Source: Thereva unica
Taxonomy: Eukaryota; Arthropoda; Insecta; Diptera; Therevidae
Direction of reading: 5' to 3'
Assembly: GCA_949987705.1 (NCBI GenBank)
Contig: OX465286.1
Coordinates: 7,293,445 to 7,357,444 of the forward strand
Length of the DNA: 64,000 bases
Part shown: in pieces, positions 11,078-21,462 of the stretch
Layout: every line of letters begins with the position of its first letter
Numbering within the stretch: the stretch's first letter is position 1
Made by a program: the position numbers and the translations under genes
The notes under the pieces: model-generated
What the model was told of the DNA's origin: nothing
Databases searched by the model: none
Seen by the model: only the letters and a program-made list of their open reading frames with translations

Positions 11078-11436
11078 TACTGATGAGCAAGACTTTTCTT
11101 GCAGTTCTTCCTTTTATTGTACATTTAGCAAGACAAAAGCAAGAACAAGACAAGACAGGACAAAATAAGACTACAAGATCAAGATATCAAGACTTTTTGC
11201 TCATCACTAAATGCCTAAAGTCTTTGCTAAAAAGTCTTGCAACATTTCTTGCAAAAAGTCTTGCAGTCTTGTCTTTGTCCTGCTAAAGGTGCTCATTACT
11301 GGAAAACTTTTGCAACTTAGTGATAAGCAAAAAGCCTTGCTATCTTGATCTTGCAGTCTTGACATGTCCTTGTCCTGTCTTGCCTTGGTTTTGCTTGGTG
11401 TTGCTAAATGTGCGAGACTAGTTTTGCTCATCACTA
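11078..11436. mobile_element. hAT-type MITE made of CAAGAC-like repeats
   Basis: Ends TACTGATGAGCAAGAC and (complement) TAGTGATGAGCAAAAC are flanked by CTTAGCAG (11070-11077) and CCTAGCAG (11437-11444), an 8-bp duplication with one mismatch. The interior alternates CAAGAC/GTCTTG-type words on both strands, so it can fold in many ways. A relative is at 63023-63256. The ORFs here are repeat artefacts. It lies about 340 bp from mGluR exon 4, in intron 4. Confidence 0.7.
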
Positions 11437-11784
11437 CCTAGCAGCACATCGGTGACTAAAAAAAAAACTTTTTCGGTGAGAAATTTCATGCATACTCATG
11501 CAGAGACTGTAAGAGTATTATCCTTTGAATTGAAAAGCTATTTAATCGACTTTCTGAAAAGATCTATTTACATATCTAGTCAACCCACTAGCCAATTGAC
11601 TCTGGTAGCACAGCGAGCTAAAGGCTTGCTTCTCTCTGAATTAAAAATAATAAATAATTTAAAAAAGTTTCCTTAAATATACCGGAGGATCAACTAACCT
11701 AAATATACGTCAAGCAGTGTTTTTATAGATTTTAAAAAAATGAAATTTATTAACATTATCATTCTTCTAATTAACTAAACTTAC

Positions 11785-11891
11785 CTTGTAGTGAAATCCG
11801 GATGAATTTTCTAATTTCTGGTAGTTAAGGATGTCATAACGTGCAAGACCATCTCCTTGACGATCAAATTTTACTTCACTACCAGCTAAAT
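11785..11891 (-). CDS. mGluR: mGluR coding exon 4 (end of ligand-binding domain)
   Basis: 107 bp between a TTCTTACAG acceptor and a GTAAGT donor; enters in phase 1 and leaves in phase 0. It reads (G/D)LAGSEVKFDRQGDGLARYD, then ILNYQKLENSSGFHYK. SEVKFDxxGDGLARYDI is a class C receptor signature at the end of the flytrap domain. Exons 1-4 total 1500 nt (500 codons), about half of the roughly 980 residues usual for the fly receptor. The cysteine-rich linker and seven-helix exons must lie further left; none was recognised between 1 and 11784. Confidence 0.95.
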
Positions 11892-13565
11892 CTGTAAGAA
11901 TCAATCACTCTAATGTTAACATGTTTATCCTATTTTATCATTAATGTAAAGTTTCGTTTTATCTGGAACGGAGTATAAACACCTCTTCTGGTCCCTTAAA
12001 TCGTTTAACCTGGGCTCTTTTTGATAACACCATACATGAAATAACAGGTACTTGTAAATTTTGTGTGTGTGTTTGTGTTTTTGTTTATTGTTTTTACCTT
12101 CCATAAAACAACAAAATTTTCGAATTAATTTTACATTTTTGCACCTTCTTTGAATGAGGCATAAGCGTACAAAATGGCGTTTATTTTCCAGACTCTTTCA
12201 CTTACAAGTGTCAACGCGATTTATTGTGTTTATTAACAAAAAAAAAAAACATGGGGAAAACATTCGAAATAAATAAATCGTAAAAAGTTTTTCCGTGAAA
12301 GGGATTTATGTACTAGTACACCTACCACTTATGTACTAGTACACCTACCACTTGCAAGCATGACGTTGTAATTTTCGTTTTTATTTTTCATTATCCTTAA
12401 AGGATGGTGTTTTTCTTGTTGTTGTTGCTTAAATAATCAACAAGAATTATAGAAATTTATAATCAGCAAAAGGATTTAAGATTTACCAAAAGGCATTTTG
12501 CGACAGCTGTCGTCTATAAGAGAAAGAGTATGAGAACACATGAGCCGCCGCCGCCTCGCATCCTGTCGTAAGGAAATTTCGTGACTGGCTGTCAGATGGA
12601 TCCAGCAAAAGTTTATGAGTAAATTTGAGAAACTTTCTGGAGTCTTTAATCTTTTATAATCACTCTAATATTAAAATGTTTAAAGTAATTGAAATTTGTG
12701 TATGGCGGCCTACCGTCATATGTCAATCGTTTAATAATAAAAAAAAATACTTTTAAAATACTTTGATGTACGACTGAAAGGCGAATTTCTGCCATTTCTC
12801 TATTGTGTGAACAATTCTGTCATATGCAGTGGTATCTGGTCGAACAAAAAGAGTAAAAAATATTTACGTACCAACCCCTCCCACCCCCGGCCCCAACCCA
12901 AAATTTAAATACCAAAAGTACAGACGAAAGTTGAAATTGAAGTATGTGTTTGAATGGCATACCAACCACCTACCAGGGATTTTCTCCGCCGATATGTGAC
13001 TGCCTTGCCATGTATACAAATTGATGTCGAAGGTGATTGATTGCCGTTAGTCTGACTCTCTAAGGTAGCGAGATATAGGGAAAGTAGAAGGGTGGACTGT
13101 AGAGGACTTGGGTGGCTTTAGTCAGTTCCGTATAAGGGGGTGTAGTTATTGGGCTCATATTTGGGCTTGGAGAGAGGTTTTTGGAGTACAGATATCTTCA
13201 TATCTTTTACATGCTTGGATGGTGACGATTTGATGTGTTTTTCTGCCACTGAAAGCATGAAAAGAGCGCTTGCTTTGCGTCAGGGATCCGTATAAGCATT
13301 TGAATAGAGAGACTCACTTATATGTACGCGGGACTATGTTAAATTGAGGCTTGCCTTGAGTGACGGCGTCTTTCAAAAATAGAAGCTTCTATTGGGGAAG
13401 CGACTTTGATTTACATATATATTAGAGATATTAAAATCTGATAATGCAATCGATTAAAGAATTAAAAACTATAATATAGTTCTCACATCTACATATACAC
13501 GCATATTATTCTCTAGAAAAACCGAGTCAGGAATTAAAATCCTTCTAACATTACCATCATATTTT
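11892..13565. other. mGluR intron 3, left part: no gene seen
   Basis: Mostly AT-rich. It holds an exact tandem duplication of about 24 bp (TTATGTACTAGTACACCTAC unit) at about 12307-12352 and poly-A runs. No further exon was recognised. Confidence 0.5.
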
Positions 13566-13749
13566 ATTTGTATGTGTACGGTGGGGCATTAGCACCCTCC
13601 ATAGACGAGCTCTCGTTCTATATGGAGGACAAGAAGCTTTGGAAGTGGTTAGAATTTAGTTGGGGGCTGCTTTGATAAAGAAAAGAAATCCAGTGGTAAA
13701 AATTGGGAGCACATCTCAGGGGAGGTTATTTTGAGGGCTGTTATATTGA

Positions 13750-14278
13750 GTACTCTAAGTACCCCAAGAACTGCTCCAAGTACTCCAAGAACTACTCCAA
13801 GAACTTCTCCAAGAACTACTCCAAGTACTCCAAGAAGTATCCAATAACTACTCTAAGAACTACTCCAAGTACTCCAAGAAGTATCCAAGAAATACTCGAA
13901 GAACTACTCCAAGTACTCCAAGAAGTATCCAAGAAATACTCCAAGAACTACTCCAAGCACTCCAAAAAGTATCCAAGAAATACTCGTAGAACTACTCCAA
14001 GTACTCCAAGAAGTATCCAAGAAGTACTCCAAGAATTACTCCAAGCACTCTAAAAAGTATCCAAGAAATACTCGTAGAACTACTCCAAGTACTCCAAGAA
14101 GTATCCAAGAAGTACTCCAAGAATTACTCCAAGCACTCTAAAAAGTATCCAAGAAATACTCGAAGAACTACTCCAAGTACTCCAAGAAGTATCCAAGAAA
14201 TACTCGAATAACTACTCCAAGTACTCCAAGAAGTATCCAAGAAATACTCGAAGGACTACTCCAAGTACTTCAAGAACT
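13750..14278. repeat. 45-bp-type minisatellite in mGluR intron 3
   Basis: Imperfect array of ACTCCAAGTACTCCAAGAAG-type words. Larger units begin ACTACTCCAAGTACTCCAAG at intervals of about 45 bp or about 87 bp. The conceptual protein is a KYSKNYSK-type low-complexity string; the open frame results from unit lengths divisible by 3. The array begins just after MITE-end-like sequence (about 13690-13745) related to 15216-15467. Confidence 0.85.
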
Positions 14279-14432
14279 ATGTGGAAGACTTGATGCTCAG
14301 AAAAGGCCCCTTATACTGTCGACAATCTCTTTTCTTCGTATAGAGTGCAATGTCGAACAACAGCTCTAGTTGGGAAGGATGAAATTGAAACAACCTAGCC
14401 GCGGTATTTTTATTCACCTACTCTCAACCATT

Positions 14433-14636
14433 CTCTCTGGATCTATGCGCCACAAAACAGAGTTTTAAGTCCGTTGGGCTGAGGGTTAGCAACCCGCTCC
14501 CATAAAAAACACCATTGCTACGAATCGGCACACAATGCCTCGGAACCGGATGGACCAAGCGCATAACAGAGTCCGCTGTAGGGCAACTGTTTCCGCCCTA
14601 TGTCCCATGAGGGATTAAAGGAGCTTAAAGAAGAAG
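14433..14636 (+). mobile_element. 204-bp internally deleted RTE derivative with 13-bp TSD
   Basis: The first ~115 bp match the 5' leader and first codons of the RTE at 50561-53800 (complement of about 53500-53610). The last ~75 bp match its 3' end (complement of 50575-50640) and finish with AAGAAGAAG. About 2.9 kb between them is missing. Exact direct repeats ACTCTCAACCATT flank it (14420-14432, 14637-14649). It is therefore a complete retroposed short form, not a decayed fragment. Confidence 0.88.
14535..14618 (+). CDS. 27-residue fusion frame of the short RTE derivative
   Basis: ATG at 14535, TAA at 14616. The first six residues (MPRNRM) equal the start of the RTE endonuclease ORF (53506 leftward). 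After a three- or four-residue junction, the last ~18 residues (NRVRCRATVSALCPMRD) match the RTE C-terminus, whose frame ends at 50580. Start, stop and frame are all retained across the deletion. Whether it is translated is unknown; it could be coincidence, since one in three joins keeps frame. Confidence 0.45.
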   Translation: MPRNRMDQAHNRVRCRATVSALCPMRD

Positions 14637-15215
14637 ACTCTCAACCATTACTATCGCGACTCTGACATCGTGGCATCGATAAACAACTCGCTGGAGTGTT
14701 ATGCCTCCTGAAGCGAGTTGAATATCATCAACCAACCGATGACATGCGCTTTGGTGGAGCCGAGAAGGGCTAAGGAAAGCTATGACAGGATGAATTAGAA
14801 ATGTAAAGAGGGAAGAAGAAAGAAGAAAAGTTATGTAGGTGGGAAAATGGAAAAGGCTACTGAGGCATCTTTGTCCATTTTCATTCACTGTGATCAAAAA
14901 ATGAACAGCAAGTGGGGCGCATATGGCATGCTGCACCGGGCGCAAATCAGGCTCATCTTCATTTGATAACCTAGGTGAATGCATTAAGATAGTGAATGAT
15001 AACTTAGCAAGGCAATGATGACGCAATATTTCGTCTAGTTAATTAATTTGTAATTTGTATCTTGTGTTAACTTTTCAAAATAAATAAATAAATAATTTAA
15101 TAAATAAATTAGAACCAGATAGCAGTCATTAGTGGCACAAACAGTGGAAGAGCGCAAACTCAGTGGAAATAGATAGACAAATTACGTTTTAGAAACTTGT
15201 TTGCGGAATTAGTAA

Positions 15216-15467
15216 CCCAGTGGGAAAAATTGGGAGCGCTGCACAGGGGAGTGCATTTGGAGCACTCTCACGGGAGCTTTCCTGGAGTTTTCATAAATTT
15301 TATAGAAAAAAAAAAGAAAACGGGCAATTATATTCGTGACCATAAAATGTTACATTAGCATACTCAATAGCCCGGCTCTCGTTCGATACAAGCAGCTTTG
15401 GAAGTGGATGTCAGCTCCTTTTGGAGTGCTCAAAGATGGCTGTTGGAGCACTCCATTTCCCACTGGG
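15216..15467. mobile_element. MITE with CCCAGTGGGAAA ends, 252 bp
   Basis: CCCAGTGGGAAAAATTGGGAG at left is mirrored by CTCCATTTCCCACTGGG at right. Internal words such as GCAGCTTTGGAAGTGG are shared with 13600-13740, a relative at the edge of the minisatellite. The TSD is unclear. Confidence 0.6.
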
Positions 15468-16218
15468 AACTTATAAAAGATGAATTTTTAATATTAAATA
15501 AAGGTGTACATATTTTCATTATAATTGTACGTCTTTATTAATCAATACAAAAAGGTTTACGTCTTGTTTTGTTTTTGGTTCTAAACTCCCACATGGGTAT
15601 ATATATATATATATTTCATTGTAACTAAGTTATATTTAGTAATAGAATTTTGGTTTTAGCAAAGGACCATATAATCCTAGTTGACACAATAAATATCTTG
15701 CTTTTCTCCACTTTGCATACAAAATCCCCTCAACTCATATGTATACAACATATCTTGAATTCAAGCCACTCCAGTGCCCGTCGTCCTATTATAAGTCATC
15801 TAATTTCAGAGCACACACACGCCATCTAATTACTTTCATCTAGAGGCAAAAAGAATCGAAAGGAATCCCCCATATGCCAAGGTTTATTGTTGAAATGGTA
15901 ATTACACACAGTGTCTTCCAGGTCTTTAATTAGTCGGTTTCTAAGTGAAGAAAATTGTACTATGGTGGTGGTTAGGTGGTGGAGAGAGGAGGTCGGAGCG
16001 GTGAGAGGTGGTAGAATGGCAAAAAAGGAAAAGGAAACAACTATTGAAATGAGATCAGGAAAAGGAAATTTATGGGTGTGTAACATTTAATATATATATA
16101 CAAACCCACACACACACACACACATACATACTATCAGACACATTGTTAATATGTACGTTATACACGAGTGTATATTGTGTCATATGAATATATAAATTAC
16201 ATACAATGGTAAACTTAC
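15468..16218. other. mGluR intron 3, right part: no gene seen
   Basis: AT-rich with (TA)n near 15598-15613 and a (CA)n run near 16108-16122. The short frames here show no domain. Confidence 0.4.
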
Positions 16219-16433
16219 CAATAAACGATACATTAAGCAGGTAATTGTTGTAGAATTCTTTTCCATCGAAGTTGGCCATTGCAGGACAAACCGGAGTTAG
16301 ATGGGTGATAGACGTCCCTTTAGTTGGTAGTAGATTCCTGATCAGACATAGATCGATGTGGAGCTTATGAATAGCATGGGCGAAGGCGTATACAGCATCA
16401 ACGACAAACTGAGTTTTCGATTCCTGTTCATAT
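16219..16433 (-). CDS. mGluR: mGluR coding exon 3
   Basis: 215 bp between a CCTTAACAG acceptor and a GTAAGT donor; enters in phase 2 and leaves in phase 1. It reads [20 protein letters not shown], then a divergent loop, then [23 protein letters not shown]. The blocks [10 protein letters not shown] and [14 protein letters not shown] are strongly conserved in insect mGluRs, so homology is clear although no long open frame exposes the exon. The loop between them is where fly receptors vary most. Confidence 0.95.
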
Positions 16434-17166
16434 CTGTTAAGGAGAGAGGGAATAGCGACACGTATTAAGATAACAAATTACTTTTGGTAAATTCACACAT
16501 AAAACCTATATATATGTATATATAGTGTAGTAAAAACACCAAAAGTGATATAGGTAGGTAGAGCTATGGATATAAGTTTCGGTAATAATCCAAAATTTGT
16601 TTCCTATTCAATTATAAACGAATCGGTGGTATATTCTAGGTTACATGCCATCATGATCGAGGGTAGCTTATACGATGGGGCTTGATGGGTAATTTAATGT
16701 TACCAAAAGTGGAATCGAATCAATACAGCTACACTAACCTGACCCTTATTTAAGGCTAATTGCACGCGGGGGATTAGAAATTATTGCTTTATCAAAAAAA
16801 AAAAAAAAAAAATTGTCCACGTTTTCGTAATTTTTTGCTATCACGATAAGTAAATAACACTTGAAATTGACTTGCGTGTATATCCTTCCAGTTTATGTTA
16901 TTATTGTTAAATAATATATAGCATTGGGGTAAGTTTTTATTTAATAGACTAGATTTTATCGTAATGAATGTTGGTGTAATTTATATACAGTGTAACTTAG
17001 ACGACAATATAATACTCGATATCGATTAGCCAGGATGACAATTTAATGATTTAAACTACATTTGAGGCATTTGTTAAAAATTAATAAAAATTACCGAGTT
17101 CACCATTACATTCCGATAGGTCATCGTCCAGATGGTCAATCCTTCACCATGTCGAGTGCAAAAGAC

Positions 17167-18127
17167 CAGCGCCGGCCCGGTACCCGGCGTAACCCGGCGT
17201 AACCCGGCGAAAAGAGCGAAGACTTTGGCCATACGGTTTGAAAAGCCTTCAGAAAAGTTGGGCGCACTCATAGAACGACTCCAAAGCCGACCTTCTGTCA
17301 AATAGCGGAAAGTGTCGGAATTGGCGTACTTGCGACTAACAATCTGGAGACTCTTCTGACCACGAAACAACTAGTTACCGTGCAAGGGCGTCTTCTGGAG
17401 ACGGTAGCCGAATTGGCTTAGGGCTCAGAACAGCCCAGGTCAATAGGGGTCGGTGCGCTCTCTATAATGGGCCGCCTTAAGCCTTGGAAGGAGTAAGCCT
17501 TATTGCTGTAGCCGGGAACAAGCTGCTGCACATCCTTTCTGTAATCGGGTATTTTCAGGCAGCAACAGAAGACCCCACTGGCATAATGTTGAAAGGATAG
17601 GAGTCCAAAAGAAGACCCTAAGGGTGTAGGAGTGGAGAATACCCCACAAAGTGCACCGCATAAAGTTCACAGATATGATGTTGTCAGGATAGTGAACACT
17701 GCAATTTTGGACTGATGGCACGAGAAGCCTCTTTTAACGAGAAGGTGACTATCTCCACCATCTCAACAGCTGGGGCAAGCGCCAATGCCCAACCATGCAA
17801 TACAAACAACCAAATAACCTCCAAAAAAAGTTGTTCTGTTGGCGAAACATCGGGGAAGCAACTCTGAGAAAACATACTTCCTCTATTGCCGCTACAGGCG
17901 GAACTATGACCCTAAAACCACCATCGAAATCCTTATGGGGCCCCCAGCCCATGAAGGTTTGCAAAAGGCGAGATATAATCCCATAAGTAAATGGCAGGCA
18001 GGCAGTACTCGAAAAAAGTTTTATTTAGGACAGCTGGAAATACAATTTATGTGAAGTGAAATCGTCGAACAAAGGGCGCCAAAAGACAATCTCGCTCCAC
18101 CCTCAACAAGAGCTAGGGCCGGCGCTG
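17167..18127. mobile_element. hAT element in mGluR intron 2, 961 bp
   Basis: Mirror ends CAGCGCCGGCCC (17167) and GGGCCGGCGCTG (18127), flanked by CAAAAGAC (17159-17166) and TAAAAGAC (18128-18135), 7 of 8 identical. The left end carries a small repeat of ACCCGGCGTA. No transposase was recognised; the frames at 17684-18054 lack known motifs. It is more GC-rich than the intron around it. Confidence 0.75.
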
Positions 18128-18135
18128 TAAAAGAC

Positions 18136-19024
18136 CGTAGACGAAATCGAGCGAATTATAACCTATAAAGGACGGGTTTTAATTATGTAATTTATTTCAT
18201 GGTGCCGAAACGTATGCTTACCACCAACCCATATGAGTTAGGTTGGGTCATGATGATTTAGTCTTCTCATGTTTCCACAAATTCTTTTTAGACATATATT
18301 TACACAGTACTCAAGCTTTTTAGATTGGCTTACATGACAAGCACTCGAGCCGATCAGAAAAATCTGTTTGATCGACTCCAGTCGGGCAGCTTAGGCTTGC
18401 ACTTGTACTTGAAGTACCCTGATGCCTGAACAGCATTGCTCAAAAACGGGGCTTCAATATGTGCAAATGGTGTACTTGCACCGGGCGCAACTGGACAGGC
18501 GCCAAATTTTAGAAATTAGTATTTTAAAAAAATTGAATAAATGTTTCAAACTTCAACAGTAAAAAGGTCGTAGCATAATTAGTTGTTAGACATTATTCAT
18601 AGGAAATTGTCCAAGCTTTCCAATTTTGTAAAAAAAAAAATATTGGTTAATTACGTATTTTTTGGAGAAAAGGTGATTGAAGTGGAAATTTTAGTGAAAA
18701 AAAAAACAACAAAATTTTGTCTTTGATGGCTCATAACTCTGGATGTTGGTGGGTTGACCCCTTGACTTACACAGTTTTAGATAGGTGGAAGTATATTAGA
18801 TTGCGTTGATTGCTACCTTCATTGAAATATCTAATAGGTTTACAAAAATACAGGGTAATATGTAAACCTCTACCAAAAAAGTTTCAAAACGCCCTAGCAG
18901 CTAAACCCTTTATGATTCTCCCCCACCCATACGATTTTTTGTTCGTCTATCCAAGACCTATCCACACCCTCTATAACATATAAAGGCGCGGACTTTAATT
19001 ATCTATAAATAAATAAATACTCAC
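18136..19024. other. mGluR intron 2, right part
   Basis: Contains an isolated hAT-family end (GTGTACTTGCACCGGGCGCAA, about 18469-18489), the terminal motif of the element at 25700-26961. Otherwise no feature seen. Confidence 0.5.
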
Positions 19025-19156
19025 CCGACTTTTTCTGACAATCGATATTTTTCGTTGCAAACTCGAATATTTTCACCATCTTCAAATTCAATTGGGAAAT
19101 TCTTTTCTAAGATGCAATCAAATGTATCTTCCCAGAATTCCTCGAACCATGGATTT
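19025..19156 (-). CDS. mGluR: mGluR coding exon 2
   Basis: 132 bp between a TTCTGCAG acceptor and a GTGAGT donor; phase 2 on both sides. It completes the Arg codon left by exon 1 and reads NPWFEEFWEDTFDC, then about 20 variable residues, then YRLSEKVG. Family members have the same NPWF-(E/T)-(E/Y)-W-D-x-F-x-C block followed by a variable loop. Intron 1 (19157-19492) is only 336 bp and mostly a hairpin repeat. Confidence 0.95.
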
Positions 19157-19241
19157 CTGCAGAATAACAATAAATAAGAACAAAAAAAAAAAACGCAATT
19201 TAATAACTTTGAACGTTAACCAAGTGATAAAAAGTGAGACT

Positions 19242-19464
19242 TGGCCCCTGTGCTGAAAGTCGAGTCGTGATTCGTGACAAGTCGTTTGAGTTGAAGAAAA
19301 GATGTTTTAGTGTCTAATTACGATTTTAACAACAAAGGCCTAGATTGGAAGTGCTAAGTTGAGTTTAGCCCCATATGCTGAGAGTCGTAATTCGACTGAA
19401 ACGTCACTTTCTTCAACTTAAACGACTTGTCACGAATCACGACTCGACTTTCAGCACAGGGCCT
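19242..19464. repeat. long hairpin MITE filling mGluR intron 1
   Basis: GGCCCCTGTGCTGAAAGTCG at 19242-19261 begins an arm of about 57 bp that is mirrored at about 19408-19464 with only one or two differences. The spacer of about 110 bp carries a further imperfect partner (GCTGAGAGTCGTAATTCGAC). The right arm ends about 28 bp from the exon 1 donor. The unit occupies about two thirds of the 336-bp intron. Confidence 0.8.
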
Positions 19465-19492
19465 TATCTTATGTATTATACAATGGCCTTAC

Positions 19493-20538
19493 CTTTCATT
19501 ACTTTCAGGAGTCAAGTTCATCATGTATGTATCGAAATCTGGTATATATTCGGATTGTAGTTCAACAGTTATAGCACCTTCGGCAATATCCTCTAATCCT
19601 TCGACCAATTTCTGTTGTTTCCCCCATCCATCGCTAGCAATCCAATGAAATGGCTGAGATAAATTTGCTCTTTTAGCAGCTTGCAGTATTCTTCTTGCGT
19701 CTTCTGCTCTCGTAAATAGCACTACACCACGTGCATTTGGTTTCTTTTGTAGCTTAGTTATAATTAAATCAAAATCATGATCATCAGCTGCACTTGGTAC
19801 CTTCTCAGCTATTGCAATGCAAACATTTCGCTCTGATGCTTCCTTATGGAATGCTTCAATTCCGTATTCACCATAGGAACCTTCTGAGTGTATAGTTGAT
19901 ACATAGGACCAATTGAAACTCTTAACAATATCTACTAGGGCTATCGATTGAAATGTATCCGGTGGCACTGTTCTGGCAAACAGATCAAATCGTGTCTTGT
20001 CACTTAATGTTTTGGCTGTTGAAGCTGGAGATATTTGTGGTATATGAAATAGCCGCAGCAAGTTGGCTACTTGCAATGAAACTGAACTATACGATCCACC
20101 AATTACACCAAATACTGGACCACTTGTGTTCTTTTTTAGTTTCGGTGTTGAATGATCCTGACATTCAAACGCTGATGTATCCAAATTGTTTAGTGAGCTT
20201 CGGACAAATTGAAGACTTTGATTTAAAGCGTATGTGTCACGGGAGCATGTGTCTAATATATGAACACCTATCGTTATACCTGGAAGTAATGTTGAATCTC
20301 TGTTCACTCTATCGACAGCGTATAACATTGCTTCTAGACGGTGTACACCGCGATTATATACTTTTGGTCCGCATGGTGTACCTTCACCTTTTTCATGTAC
20401 AGGAAATAAACCGCCAAGGATAATATCACCTGGTAGATTAACTGAAACCATTTCTTGATTCTTTTGTGGTCTCTTGCACCATAGCCAGCTTGGTAATACT
20501 GTCGCTATTATTAGAAAAACAATTAAGCTTTTCTCCAT
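19493..20538 (-). CDS. mGluR: metabotropic glutamate receptor, coding exon 1 (signal peptide and ligand-binding domain)
   Basis: Start codon at 20538; about 348 codons, ending in phase 2 at a GTAAGG donor (19492-19487). Residues 1-21 form a hydrophobic signal peptide. A Venus-flytrap (ANF-receptor) domain follows, opening with GDIILGGLFPVHEKGEG and containing ISPASTAKTLSDK, FARTVPPDTFQS and NWSYVSTIHSEGSYGEYG. By recalled family alignment, Ser151/152, Thr174, Asp194 and Tyr222 sit where mGluRs bind the amino- and carboxylate groups of glutamate. The product should be a class C GPCR that dimerises at the plasma membrane and couples to Gi/o, as Drosophila DmGluRA does. The start context is good (A at -3, G at +4). 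The reading is intact and agrees with the family over its whole length. The plus-strand frame at 19953-20423 is a shadow of this exon. Confidence 0.96.
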
Positions 20539-21080
20539 TATTGAGACAATACCAATAGTGATAATCGTATATTTTTTTGTTTACTACTACTGTCTCGGTT
20601 GTATTGATTCCAGGGCAGTCTTTGGTTTTTTGTTTTTTAATTAAGTTTATTGTTAGTTATTTTATTTTTTTTTACTAGTGTGAATTTTGCTATATATATA
20701 TATTTTTCTAATTATTTATTTATTTTTTAAATAAACTAAATGAGCTATATTTTTATTTCGTGTCATCATTCTATATTTTTCTGATTTTCCACGAAGTTTC
20801 GGCGGAAAATACTTTTTTATTCGCACTTTGATTCTCATTTTATTAAAGAACATTTAAAACTTTTAAATTCCAATATTTATTTTGACACATTTTATTCAAA
20901 ATTTGACGAGAATTGTCTGTAAAGAAATAATAGTATTCATTGTATTAAACGATTAGAAGAATATAAAAAGTTTATGGAAATTTATTTTTAGAAATTAAAT
21001 GCAAAATACACAGACGGACTCTGACTTTTATTTCATGCAACACTAGAGATACAGTACAGTATCTATAATATAAGCATTCA
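20539..21080 (-). promoter_or_regulatory. mGluR 5' flank / probable 5' UTR
   Basis: AT-rich sequence directly upstream of the receptor start codon on the minus strand. It has poly-T tracts and a TATATATATATA run near 20693-20703. No splice-defined upstream exon or definite core promoter could be assigned. It ends against a LINE remnant and the 24-bp minisatellite, so the true promoter may lie beyond these repeats. Assignment rests on position only. Confidence 0.35.
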
Positions 21081-21084
21081 CAGC

Positions 21085-21462
21085 TTTGGCGAGTCTGATC
21101 TGGTTGCTCTAGATATCTCCAAGGCTTTTGACAGAGTATGGCACCCTGTTCTGATGAATAAACTCTAAGCTATTGGTATACACTTAGTTCTAAGGAACTG
21201 GATTAACAGCTTTCTTTCAGGCCGTTCAATCAAGGTAGTATTGGATGGCGTCGAATCCAACCCCCATGTCATTTCGGTCGGAGTCCCCCAGGGGTCAATT
21301 CTCTCCCCTGTTCTTTTTCTAATCTTCATTAATGATCTGCTTCAAATCCCCTCCAACCCACTTCATTGCTTCGCTGATGACGGTACTTCATTTGCATTTC
21401 TCTTACTCCTGCGACAATATAAGACAGGCACGTGCCAGACCTTGTCTTTACCACCGTCAACT
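21085..21462 (+). pseudogene. LINE reverse-transcriptase fragment, jockey/CR1-like
   Basis: Reads ESDLVALDISKAFDRVWHPV (motif A), a stop, NWINSFLSGRSIKVVLDGV, then SVGVPQGSILSPVLFLIFIN (motif B) and CFADDGTS (motif C). The protein then breaks into the 24-bp array. A later part of the same family (DIESILHWGKMSRVVFNATK) is at 24945-25090. Confidence 0.8.

Larger units (their letters stand above)
14280..14870. mobile_element. SINE1-family repeat, interrupted copy
   Basis: Matches 26090-26460, 38050-38210 and 49707-49855, for example CAGCTCTAG...ACAACCTAGCCGCG, GGAGTGTTATGCCTCCTGAA, CAACCAACCGATGACATGCG and AAGAGGGAAGAAGA...TTATGTAGGTGGGAAA. This copy lacks the tRNA-like head seen at 26472 and 49862. 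A 204-bp element is inserted at 14433. Confidence 0.65.

Noticed and set aside
13703..14053. 116-codon KYSKNYSK protein
   Set aside because: Minisatellite artefact inside an mGluR intron.
17074..17370. 98-codon minus-strand frame
   Set aside because: It runs across the left TSD and end of an hAT element, so it cannot be an old gene; no motif.
19953..20423. 156-codon plus-strand frame
   Set aside because: Antisense shadow of mGluR exon 1.
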